Positions 1 through 9,306 of a stretch of 64,000 bases of DNA are shown one piece after another. The first letter of the stretch is position 1. Each line of letters begins with the position of its first letter. Under the pieces are notes generated by a model. That model was not told where the DNA came from. It saw only the letters and a program-made list of their open reading frames with translations, and did not search any database. Made by a program: the position numbers and the translations under genes. Source of the DNA: Nakazawaea peltata (taxonomy: Eukaryota > Ascomycota > Pichiomycetes > Alaninales > Pachysolenaceae); contig BCGQ01000004.1 in the NCBI GenBank assembly GCA_001599355.1, positions 999,249 through 1,063,248 of the forward strand. The letters are read 5' to 3'.

Positions 1-1334
1 CACATGACAAACGAAGTAGCGACAGATCTCAAACGTAATGGGAAAATTTCAGAACCTAACAAATATTGAATACTGTTCCAACCAATAGCCCAAGACAGAC
101 CAGAAAGATAGATCATCAGAATGGCAGATTGAGAGGCACCATAACTTGGTTCCAAACCCTTCAGTTGCTTGTCTTGCATAATCTTCAAGTAGATACCGAC
201 ATACAACAATGTAAGACATTGAGCAGTCATACCAATATACAAAGATCTTCTTCTACCGAGGAAATCAATAAGGAAGAAAGCACAGAAGTAAGCGGCAAAG
301 AACTTGACAATACCTAAGTAAGCAGTGTAAGCAAACTTATTAATCTTACCTTCGACACCAACTAATTCTAAAATAGTAGAAGTGTAGACAGTAACGGCGT
401 TGGCACCAGACCATTGAGACAAAATCTGGGCAGCACATGCAAGAAGGAATCTATAACGAACAGAAGGTGGAATAACCAACTCTTTCAAAAGAGTCCAAGC
501 AGAAGAACCAGCAACAGCTTCACGTTCCAGGTTCAATTGTTCGTAAACATCGTTCAACTCACCAATAACATATGGGTGGTCTTCTGGTAATTTACGAATC
601 TTAGAAAGAGCAGTAACAGCTTCCTTGTTACGACCAACTTTAACGAGCCAACGAGGACTCTCGTAACAGAAGATAGAACCAATACCGACCATCAGCAGAA
701 GCATCATCTTAACAGAAGTAGGAACTTGCCATTGGGCGTTGTTACTGTCGGAAATGTGAATAGCAGTACCCAAGTTACATAAATACAGCAACATGATACC
801 GAAGTAGACAGCACCGGAGAAGACACCGTTGGCTAAACCTCTAATACGCTTTGGAGCAACCTCAGAAAGGTAAGTTGGACCAATAACAGTAGTTTGACCA
901 ACAACCAAACCTTCAAGCAAACGACCAGCGTACAATTGTCCAACACTCTTAGAAGTAATTTGAATAATGACAAAGACAATCCATAAAATACAAACCATTT
1001 GCAAACAACGTTTACGTCCCAATTTATCGTTGGTGTAACCACCGATCAAAGCACCACCAATGGAACCTAACTGTACCATGGCCTTAATATTGGAAACCAA
1101 GTTATCTAATTGAGCTTCAGTCTTGTTTGGGTCTTCCAAATTAAACTGGTTGATGAAAGAAGTTTGAGAAGTGGCAGCACTAATATAACCTTCATCATAA
1201 CCTCTGGCACTTCCAAAAATACCAAACACGAATAAACACCACCATAAACGGAAATTATAAATTTCCTTAGGGGTACCGGAAGTGTCAAATTTTGACTTGA
1301 ACGACAGCCGGACTCTTTCAATAGGACCTGACAT
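1..1334 (-). CDS. MFS sugar/quinate-type permease, 3'-truncated by the window edge
   Basis: A major facilitator membrane transporter; substrate unknown, a sugar or quinate-like compound being likely. The minus-strand frame is open from ATG at 1334 to the left edge, giving the first 444 residues or so of a protein normally 500-550 long. Visible family signatures are an N-terminal SARGYDEGYIS segment, the loop motif GGYTNDKLGRKR, the PESPRW-like stretch YESPRWLVKVGR, and a late segment reading GWNSIQYLLGSEIFPLRLRS. The last is typical of the fungal quinate-permease (QutD) / YFL040W-like branch rather than Hxt hexose carriers. Several CTG codons lie in membrane segments; read as alanine they give SGASWAIGWNS, which resembles that branch. 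The promoter is shared with CGR1 across 2 kb. Exact substrate cannot be told from sequence. Confidence 0.9.
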   Translation of the reverse strand, partial: MSGPIERVRLSFKSKFDTSGTPKEIYNFRLWWCLFVFGIFGSARGYDEGYISAATSQTSFINQFNLEDPNKTEAQLDNLVSNIKAMVQLGSIGGALIGGYTNDKLGRKRCLQMVCILWIVFVIIQITSKSVGQLYAGRLLEGLVVGQTTVIGPTYLSEVAPKRIRGLANGVFSGAVYFGIMLLYLCNLGTAIHISDSNNAQWQVPTSVKMMLLLMVGIGSIFCYESPRWLVKVGRNKEAVTALSKIRKLPEDHPYVIGELNDVYEQLNLEREAVAGSSAWTLLKELVIPPSVRYRFLLACAAQILSQWSGANAVTVYTSTILELVGVEGKINKFAYTAYLGIVKFFAAYFCAFFLIDFLGRRRSLYIGMTAQCLTLLYVGIYLKIMQDKQLKGLEPSYGASQSAILMIYLSGLSWAIGWNSIQYLLGSEIFPLRLRSVATSFVM

Positions 1335-3372
1335 TGTATATATAATTTTCTAATATAGGAGAAACTCTAACAAGAACTCTTGGTCTGGTTGAAATTTCAG
1401 TAGATCGAGATGGGAACCTTTTTATATAAATTACGGTTGTATTTTTGGCAAAAAGAGGGGTGAAGCAATAAAATCGAAACAAGGTTTGTGGAGGGGTACA
1501 GAGGGGGAGAGCTGCAGTTCTGTGCTGAGCTTTTACGGGGAATGTCGCACTCGCCACAACTTGTGGAGAAACAATAGTGATGTATTTCTGCAATCGGAGA
1601 AGATTTGCTGAGGGGCTACTCACAAAACATCTCCAGGCTGATCATTCCTTTTTTTTCTTCTCCCGGAGAAACTTCGATGGAGAGCATCTGTATCTGGAGT
1701 TAAAAAGGAACAATTTAATTCTCACCCCTCAAGTTGACTAAATCGGGGCAAACGGGACATATGGAAGGGCTTGTATTGCTGTATGAGTTAGGTGGGTTTA
1801 CATCTCTTAAGGGTTCGAGGAATTTTTCCAATCTGAATAACTATTATTGGCCCCCCAAGATTGGATAAAGAAAATATTCTATTTGTTATCCCCCTGTCGG
1901 TTATAGGCTTTAGTAAGTTCCGCTGCCCCCCTTCTTGTTAGTCTTCTGCAGAAGAGCGCCTTTACAGCAAATGGACAGCCGGCATTTCTTTGCGTCACCA
2001 CGGAAAAAAACTAAAATAGTGTCAGTAGAAAAAACTATTTTTGACTAGCAATGCTGCTTACTGACTGAGAGCTTATTGCTTGAGCACGCTTATTAATACT
2101 GACTGCACCAACTGGAGGCGATGACTGTCAGGTCTGTTTCCTGAGTTAAAGAGTTTCCTGATGGTAGAGAACTACCAAGGCTGCATCTTACAATTTCACC
2201 ACAGTACTAACTATACATCTCGATAACTACTATGCCGAATACAGTAAATTCCACCCGCTCCTCCTAATTAAAAAGCTTACCCCTCTCTGAAACTTCCCCC
2301 ACTAAAAAAAATTAATACCAGTAACTTTAAACCTAAAATTTAACTAGTCTTAACAAATTAGTGAATTCTTGGAATTTCGTAACAGTTCAGAGAGCAATGG
2401 GGTACATATGGTGGGGTAAAGTCTGTAATCCTCCTGGTTACGATAATAGTGGAGTCACCTATCTTTAGTGGGGGGCAAATTTATTACGAATTGTAAGCAG
2501 TGACTCTTCCGAAAAAGGAAGAAAAAATCAAAAAAAGGTCATTTCCCCACTCTTGACTCACTTTTTGCTTACCCCAGTTTTCCGCTTTTCCTACTTTCAC
2601 CACCGTTTGTAATCTGCAAGATCTCAGTTGACTGTCTACCAATCTAGGAAAAAACGAAGTGCCCCTCTTCTTGAGTATTCGATGGAGGGGTTATTGCGGC
2701 AGATGGAGGAGCTTTTCCGAAGAACAGCAGCAAATATTAAATCTATTATGAGAATAAGTTTCCCCTTTTGAATCGCCTCATTTCTTTACAACAGCCTCAT
2801 TTACGTTGGAGATTTTATTGATGGAGTTCTCTACAAAAGCAGCCAAGTAAAAGCAAGATCTTTCACTTGTTAGACAACCAAGTCAAAATAAGACTTTCCA
2901 AGGCTCTTGGCGGAAGACCTCACTAGCCACAAAATTCAGGCAACCACTACAATATCTTTAATTAAACTTTGTAATCCATCCGAGATTTCTTCTCCTCATC
3001 TGCTCGGATGCTCCAGGACCAGCTCGGATGCTAGAGCAAGATCTACCGTCGAACAAAACCCCTCTAAATTCCCTTTTTCAGGCACCTCCCGGGATTCAAA
3101 AGATGCTCCCCTCTCTTCGCCAAGTCCTTGGCCCTAAACTTTTTTTCAATGTGGGGTAAATAGTCAAGCTCGCCAAGGACCATCGGAGCAACTGTCATAA
3201 ATCCAGAGCAAATCAATAAGACTTCCTAAAACAGATATTAATCAGGTTTGCACGACATCTCCAGAAGAAGAGCAGAGGAGAAGAGAAAATTTTTTTTTCT
3301 TTTTATTATTAGGCACTACTAAGAGATAGTTATAAGGAGGTATTACACAGACGAACGCCATTAGATCACACG
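1335..3372. other. long divergent intergenic region (permease / CGR1)
   Basis: About 2 kb with no convincing gene; the short frames inside have no recognisable domain. It holds pyrimidine and purine runs, scattered ccccctc tracts, a GCACGAC element at 3250-3256 and an A/T tract GAAAATTTT... at 3285-3298 just upstream of CGR1. The length suits a regulated transporter promoter on the left side. Confidence 0.6.
3250..3298 (+). promoter_or_regulatory. GCACGAC element plus RRPE-like tract upstream of CGR1
   Basis: GCACGAC at 3250-3256 and GAAAATTTTT-type tract at 3285-3298, 75-122 bp before the CGR1 ATG. The RRPE (TGAAAAATTTT) is a known ribosome-biogenesis promoter element; the first motif is inferred from its recurrence in this window. 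Confidence 0.5.
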
Positions 3373-3774
3373 ATGCTGATATCTACTATTGTCAACAAAC
3401 CGGTCCTTAACACCAAGTACACTAATCCTTTGCTGAAAAAAGACCTCAAACAAGGAAAGAGAGTCAACGGAAAGGACTTCAAAATAGCCAAGGACCCTTT
3501 CAGAGTACGGAGTTTGGGTGTTAAAAGCTCATATGAACTGAGAGCTCAAAAGAGACTGGAAGAGAAGCTGATAAAGCTGAAGTTGGAGGAGTTGAAACAA
3601 GAAAAACTGGACCAAAAGCAACAGCGTATTGATGAGTTGAAGAGACGTAGAGAGATCAAGGAGGAAAAGGAAAGATTGGAGAAGATGAGCCTGAAATTAC
3701 ACCAAAAGAAGATTGACAGATTGAGAAGAAAAGAAAAGAGAAACAAGTTATTGAAGGAGAGAAAGTCTGGATGA
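3373..3774 (+). CDS. CGR1: Cgr1-family rRNA-processing protein
   Basis: Small basic nucleolar protein needed for pre-rRNA processing and 60S subunit synthesis in the S. cerevisiae family. The 133-residue product matches Cgr1 (about 120 residues) in layout: an N-terminal segment VNGKDFKIAKDPFRVRS corresponding to the family's GKxWKxxKxPxR block, then a long charged helix, then the highly conserved tail KLHQKKIDRLRRKEKRNKLLKER. Eight CTG codons occur; at 3688-3693 the AGC-CTG pair (Ser-Ala if CTG is Ala) precedes KLH, where S. cerevisiae has AAKMH, fitting alanine. ATG at 3373 is the first in frame. The promoter carries a GCACGAC element 122 bp upstream and an A/T-rich RRPE-like tract, as expected for a ribosome-biogenesis gene. 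Confidence 0.9.
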   Translation: MLISTIVNKPVLNTKYTNPLLKKDLKQGKRVNGKDFKIAKDPFRVRSLGVKSSYELRAQKRLEEKLIKLKLEELKQEKLDQKQQRIDELKRRREIKEEKERLEKMSLKLHQKKIDRLRRKEKRNKLLKERKSG

Positions 3775-5554
3775 GTATTTCAAACTAGACTATACTTCCT
3801 GCATTCTTAAATTGATATACATTTGCATTTTGATATTGATAACTGTAGAATAGACATGTACTGTTGGTGAAGATGATTAGTGATCTGTGAGTATCAAAGT
3901 AGCAACTACGAGATTGCCTGAGAACTTCGAGTAGAGACATGTTGGAGATCAAGTTCTCCTGGCTCTGGCCCGATATAACCCCCAGCTTCATCTGCTATTT
4001 ACCATAATCAGATAGACCTCCCCTACCCAAAAGGTCGTGCAAAACCAAATATCTTATCACTATTCAACTTTTACACAGAGCAGACTTCCCTCGGCTACAG
4101 ATTCAGTCCTACAGACTCAAGGTTGCAGATGCAAAGCACTGGACTGCCTGAAATTGCAATCTCCACCATGAAGGCTTATCCATCTGAGCACAATAACACC
4201 ATACATGGCTTTTGCCTTATTAAGTGTTCTCACTAAAACTAATGCAAAATGTAACAATGCCAATTTCCGGAATAGGAAAACACCCAAAACTAAAAAGGGC
4301 AGATTTTCTACTACGAGAGGGCCCTTTCGGGATTTGTAGGCAACTGGACCCTCGATCTAGGTAAAAATGATTTGGGGGGTAGTTGAGCCCTTGGAGAGCA
4401 GTTTTCCCAATTAGGTCCATTAATATCTTGTATAGTTAAATATGATTGTCTCACAGGTTACCTAATTGAGATCACATCCTTCTACAATAACCCCCTGTTA
4501 TTCTCACTGAGACACTAAACAAATCCGATTAAGAAAGCTGAGGGGGTTCTGGCCAAGGACTGGCTCCAGTTCAGCCCCCACACACCTACAAGCTCTGTTA
4601 ACCTCTCAGACTAATAGCCCAGAATTTCTTTATTCATATCCTAAAAATAACTCCATTAGTGAATATGCCCTCTATTTAGCCGCAACCTCACTAAAACCTT
4701 ATCCTTTACTTTTTTAAGCTTATAGTGGCAGTGTACGGGAGATTTAGGTAGTGCACCTACTAGGGCCCAGACATTGAAAGAATTTTTTTTACTCTTTTAG
4801 GAATTTAGATAACAAAGGAAAATCAAAAAAGGGCAGGAAAACGTTAGGTAGACAGCAGTTTGGGGGTGAGACAGACAAGTGTGGGAATCGATCAAAAAGA
4901 GGACGCGACTGATTCAGGGATCTAGAAGGGCAGAATTCGATGAGAAACATGGCTGGTAATGATATCACCAACAGTCTAACTCCTCCCCCCCCCTCATTCC
5001 CATAATCAGACTCTTCTTGATCTCTCTCGTATTCACCCCTCATTATCTGCTAACTGAGCGGAAACTAAGTTAAAAAAACTGCCACCTGCCGAGGACAAGA
5101 AAATGCACGCTTTAATTACCCAAGACGCAACTGAGACGTACATACAATTTCTGTGATTGAAATTTCGCTGGTTTTCCAATGGATCCCGAGGAAACGAAAC
5201 CAACAAACACATTCTACTCACAACAACTCTACCCTCCTACAAACAATAGCCTAACATATCAGCTCCTACTTATTACGTCCAACAAAGCCAGAAAAAATAT
5301 GTCACCTAAAAACTCTAAAATGCCAAATCAAAATTATCGTACAGAAAAAAGGAAATTTCCAAACTGACCAAACCGATTTCCCTCCTTGTGCTTTTTTCCT
5401 TCGAAAAAACTTCTATATATACTTTGGAATTTCTCAGATAATTTTAATCTGTTTTAAAATACCTCTTTATCGATTATATTCTTCATTGATTGAATTTGTA
5501 TTAGTACATTCATTCGTTTCGACAAGTCTATATTCACGTTTATATTAGTTGAAG
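3775..5554. other. intergenic region upstream of ECM33
   Basis: About 1.8 kb between CGR1 and ECM33. I find no supported gene. A 68-codon minus-strand frame at 3785-3991 is the most gene-like but matches no family I know. A GTCGTGC element lies at 4034-4040. The right end is the ECM33 promoter, with a TATA box and a T-rich leader. Confidence 0.5.
5414..5421 (+). promoter_or_regulatory. TATA box of ECM33
   Basis: TATATATA 134-141 bp before the ECM33 ATG, preceded by ttcgaaaaaacttc and followed by an A/T-rich leader. Position and strength fit a highly expressed wall-protein gene. Confidence 0.55.
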
Positions 5555-7732
5555 ATGTTCGTCAAGTCAATCTTAACTGGTGCTATGGCTGCCACTGCCT
5601 TGGCTGCCACCACCTCTTTGAGTAAGTATTTATTTTAAGGTTGATCCTGGTCAATTCGTCGGTCAATTCATTAAGGAAGTGAGCAATTTGGGTACTGTGA
5701 GGTTACAAATTCAAGATGGATGGCTAAAGAAGAGGGTTTCTCGATGCGCTATCCCGTCCCCATTCCATTCGACTTGCCTGTCGCTCATTTGCCTGTCGCT
5801 CATTTGCCCGGTTAACATTCCAGCGAGGGGGAACAATTCTACGAGGAAATTACTATTTTATTTGATTTTCATCTCTACATTTGCATATCGTCAGATGGAT
5901 TATTCCATAACTGTGATATCTCTTGACAATCCCTCTAGTTCAACTTGCCATCCACCGACTTCCTCCCCCATTATCCCTCTTGATCTGAAAGCTGCACAAA
6001 AAATTTTTTCCCTTCCTTGATCCGGCGTTGGAAATATTTTTTAAATTCTGCCTGCCTTTCTAAATTGTGAGCGTGCGCTTGAAAAAGGGCAAATTGTACA
6101 TAATTTCAGGCTCAGGGAAGGCACCTTTTTATTGTGTGTGCGCGGTGTCTCAAGCGAAAATATACTATGTCTCAACTATGGGAAAATATCCCTTACGTTG
6201 CTATGACCAAAAATGGGAAGGGGGGTTGGCGTTTTTTTTTTGGGATCGTCGGTGGGTTTGTGAAGATGAGATGGGGGTTGATTGCTAATTTGGATTGAAT
6301 CTCAATCTCGTTCAATCAATACTCGTCCGAATCAAAACATACCGCCTCGGCATTCCCCACTGTGGGCAACAGCAAGTATTGATTAGGGGCATGCCAGGGG
6401 GGCATAAATCTATGCTGCGCCCGGTTCCGAAAATAGATTTTCCCGAGGAATTTCCACGACCTTTTTAGAGTTTGAAATGCCGAATTTGACCAGTTGATTT
6501 ATTTCAACATTTTTTACTAACTAATTGACTTTTTAGATGCCACCATCACCTCTACCACCCAGATCTCCGTTGCTTCCGGATGTTCTTTCTCCAAGACCCA
6601 CACCATCACTGATGCTGACGGTGTCAATGAAATCTCTTCCTGTGAGGCCATTGACGGTGACATCTACATGGAAGGTGTTGATCTTTCCACCATTAACATC
6701 GCTTCTGTTAAGGCTATCTACGGTGATTTGACTATCTACAATGCCACTCAGTTGAGTACTTTTGCTGCTGGTTCTTTGACCACCATTTCTGGTACCTTCA
6801 CTTTACAAGATTTGACTATCTTGTCTGAGATGGATGTCCCATCTTTGTCCTCTGTCGGTGCTGTTAACTTTGTTACCTTGCCAGCTTTGGAATCCATTAA
6901 CTTCGGTGCCGGTATTACCGACTGTGAGTCCATCTACATTTCTGACACCGAGTTGTCCTCTTTGGACGGTTTCTCCGTTACTGATGTCGAGACTTTCAAC
7001 GTCAACAACAACAAGAACTTGAACACTATTGACTCCCAATTGGTCACCGTTTCCTCTGCTTTGGAAGTTTCTTACAACTCTGCTGAGTTGGAGGCTACCT
7101 TCAAGGAATTGATCTGGGCTAACAACATCACCTTGAGAGATGTTACTTCCGTTACCTTCTCTAACTTGACTGCTGTCAACGCTTCCTTCGGTGTTATCTC
7201 TACCGACATTGAGTCTTTGGTTGTTGAAGGTTTGACCACTATTGGTGGTACTTTCACCATTAACGACAACGACAACTTGGTTGAATTGGAATTCCCAGAC
7301 TTGACCAAGGTTGGTGGTGGTTTCGTTATCACTAACAACTCTGAGTTGCACAACATTACCGGTTTCCCATCTTTGAAGACCATTGGTGGTGCTGTTGTTA
7401 TCAGTGGTGACATTGACGATGCTTCCTTCGACAGCTTGAAGTCTGTTGCTGGTGGTTTCTCTATTGAGTCTGACGGTGACTTGGACTGTTCTAACTTCAA
7501 CAAGTTGGACAAGAAGGGTGTTATTCAAGGTGACAAGTACGTTTGTGAGGGTGCTTCTACTACCATCTCCACTACTGCTTCTTCCTCCAAGTCCAAGTCT
7601 TCCTCCTCCTCCTCCGAGGCTTCTGCCACTTCCTCTGGTGAGGCTTCCTCTACTTCCAAGGATGCTGCTGCTTCCCTCCAAGGTGCTTCCTTCTTTGCCT
7701 CTTTGGCTGCTGTTTTGTTGGCTTTGATCTAA
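5555..7732 (+). CDS. ECM33: Ecm33-family GPI-anchored cell wall protein (spliced)
   Basis: GPI-anchored glycoprotein of the Ecm33/Sps2 family, required for cell wall integrity. Two exons: 5555-5621 (signal peptide) and 6537-7732. Splicing GTAAGT...TACTAAC...TTTTAG joins residues TTSL to NATITSTTQ and gives 420 residues, close to the 429 of S. cerevisiae Ecm33, which also has an intron near its 5' end. Residues 1-18 form a signal peptide ending ALA. The body is a receptor-L-like repeat domain with hallmark stretches WANNITLRDV, VNASFGV, TKVGGGFVITNN and TIGGAVVISG. A Ser/Ala-rich stalk and a hydrophobic GPI-addition tail ending LAAVLLALI close it. Codon choice is strongly biased (TTG, TCC, GGT, no CTG seen), indicating very high expression. 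Starting at the internal ATG at 6668 would lose the signal peptide. Confidence 0.95.
5622..6536 (+). other. ECM33 intron (915 nt)
   Basis: Donor GTAAGT at 5622, branch TACTAAC at 6515-6521, acceptor TTTTAG ending at 6536. It is much longer than the four other introns in this window (47-107 nt). It contains a 15-bp tandem duplication (gcctgtcgctcattt, 5776-5805) and two open frames (5679-6020, 6067-6288) without recognisable domains. I see no clear box C/D or H/ACA snoRNA. Confidence 0.85.
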
Positions 7733-8239
7733 GTCAACTAAGGCTCAATTAGACGTTGAAGTGATTACATACACTTTGTTTTCTTAATTTTTACTACTAA
7801 TTTTTTATACTTAGTTCTTTTCCCGTGTGTATGTTGGAATCTCATTCTGACATCTTTGTGTATTTTCTCTAAAAACATTTTGTATCTATATTGAAGTAGT
7901 AGTGTGTAGTGAAATAGCAATATTTTGAGTTGCCCTTTTGATTTCCTAATTCGGTATTAATTATTTGCATTTCAGCAGATCTTGAAAAATTATCGAGTGG
8001 TGGGGCAAGGGCAAATAAAAAGCTTAAAAATGATTACCGAAAACGGTAATAATTTATAAAGTGCTCACGGTTATGAGAGGGAAGTGGTGTCTTGTACGCG
8101 ACTCAGAAGAGTGACCCCGGCAAAACCGTGTGTCTATATATATATATTGGCGTCTTTTACACGTCTTATATATACTACCCAAAGTGTACGAGATCCACAA
8201 TTGGTTATAAGATGAATTGCATTAAACGACTATTTAGAT
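7733..8239. other. convergent 3' region ECM33 / GLTP protein
   Basis: No gene seen. Contains T-rich probable 3'-end signals after ECM33, one outlying copy of the cggttatgagagg element at 8068-8080, and an (AT)n run near 8137-8148. Confidence 0.5.
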
Positions 8240-8888
8240 CTACAAACCCTTACCGTAGTTACCACTTTCAAAGAAGTCCATGATGATCTTAACAATGTTT
8301 TCTAAAGCAGCTAACCACAGGGATAATTGTTCGGCAACCTTGGCTTGATCAGCACCCAACTTCAGGAAGAAATCCTTTCTGTAAGGACACAGTTTCATGG
8401 CCAATTTGAAAACTGGCTTTACCAACATACTGTGGTACTTACTTAAAGTCTTAGAATAAGCGTTGGTGAACAGCTTGGCCAATTCTTGGTCTGGGTTGTC
8501 GACAGTTTCTCTCATGGCTTGGGCAGTAAATTGTAAACCTCTAGAAAGCCACAATAAACCTTGAGTAGCGGTCTTGGATTTCTCACCCAGCTCGCATAAG
8601 ATCAAATCTTGTAAAGTAGCAGAAGTAGCAGGCAGAGCCAACAACTTCTTTCTGATCTTCTCAACATTACCAGTCATGTCATTTTGAACGACAGAGAAAG
8701 CAGAAGAACCCAATAAATCTAAAATCTTAGTTAATACTTTGGTTCGTTACACGATCACGATTTCAATACTTACCAAATAACTTGATCAAGGACTCAGAAG
8801 CCTGCAAGAAATCATCAGTAGCAATCTTGCCGTCGGTAACTGGGACGTCCGCGAAGGACTTTTTCATCTCATCAAAGAAGGTAGACAT
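8240..8888 (-). CDS. HET1: glycolipid-transfer (GLTP/HET-C2) protein (spliced)
   Basis: Cytosolic GLTP-fold protein that moves sphingolipids such as glucosylceramide between membranes; present in Candida and filamentous fungi, missing from S. cerevisiae. Exon 1 is 8774-8888 (start ATG at 8888, MSTFFDEMKK), exon 2 is 8240-8718. The 55-nt intron has GTAAGT, a TATTAAC branch site and TTTTAG, and splicing restores the family block FDLLGSSAFSVVQNDMTGNV. Product is 197 residues, the normal GLTP length. Headgroup-binding residues of the family are visible: Asp, Asn and Lys in NDMTGNVEKIRKK, Trp in LLWLSRGLQF, and His in SKYHSMLVKPVFKLAM. Glucosylceramide is not made in Saccharomyces, so its presence fits a non-Saccharomycetaceae yeast. 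Its promoter holds an unusual 21-bp phased repeat. The symbol follows the Candida name and is less certain than the family. Confidence 0.9.
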
Positions 8889-9003
8889 TTTATATTGATA
8901 TTTATGATCTGGTGATATGAGGAGAGTTTTGGTGAAAGAAATGGGAAATTTCAGAAATGAAAACAACAACACATACGGCTGTTAGATCGGGGGTGGTGGG
9001 TGT

Positions 9004-9200
9004 GCGGTTATTAGGAGGTAGTGTGCGGTTAGGAGAAGGAAACGTTCGGTTATCAGAGGGAGAGACTCGGTTATGAGAGGTGCGCGACGTGTGCGGTTTT
9101 CTTGGGGTTGTGCGCGGTTTTATGTACGGTTTCGTGAGGGGCTCGCTTATAAAAAGTTCATAGCCTGCGCAGCAAAAAAAGTTTACGGTTACGAGAAGGT
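9004..9200 (+). promoter_or_regulatory. helically phased CGGTT(A) array upstream of the GLTP gene
   Basis: Eight CGGTT cores start at 9005, 9026, 9047, 9068, 9094, 9115, 9127 and 9186; spacings 21, 21, 21, 26, 21, 12, 59. Extended consensus is about nCGGTTAnnAGAnGG. The array lies 117-300 bp upstream of the GLTP ATG at 8888 and past the TIF32 stop. A ninth copy is at 8068. CGG half-sites suggest a Zn2Cys6 or Myb-type regulator, but that is inference. Confidence 0.6.
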
Positions 9201-9306
9201 TATGGCTCTGAATGAAGACTAGAGCGTCCGGGTTTCTGAGGGTCCAGTATGTGTCACACGACCTTTATCCTACAAATACAACTTAATGAATAATCTATTC
9301 TTATAC

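Noticed and set aside
2907-3137. 76-codon plus-strand frame upstream of CGR1
   Set aside because: Ser/Pro-rich without domain, no promoter features; lies in promoter-like DNA.
3785-3991. 68-codon minus-strand frame with plausible codon use, directly downstream of CGR1
   Set aside because: Starts at ATG but matches no family I know, has no intron signals or promoter, and overlaps the likely CGR1 3' UTR. Kept out pending RNA evidence.
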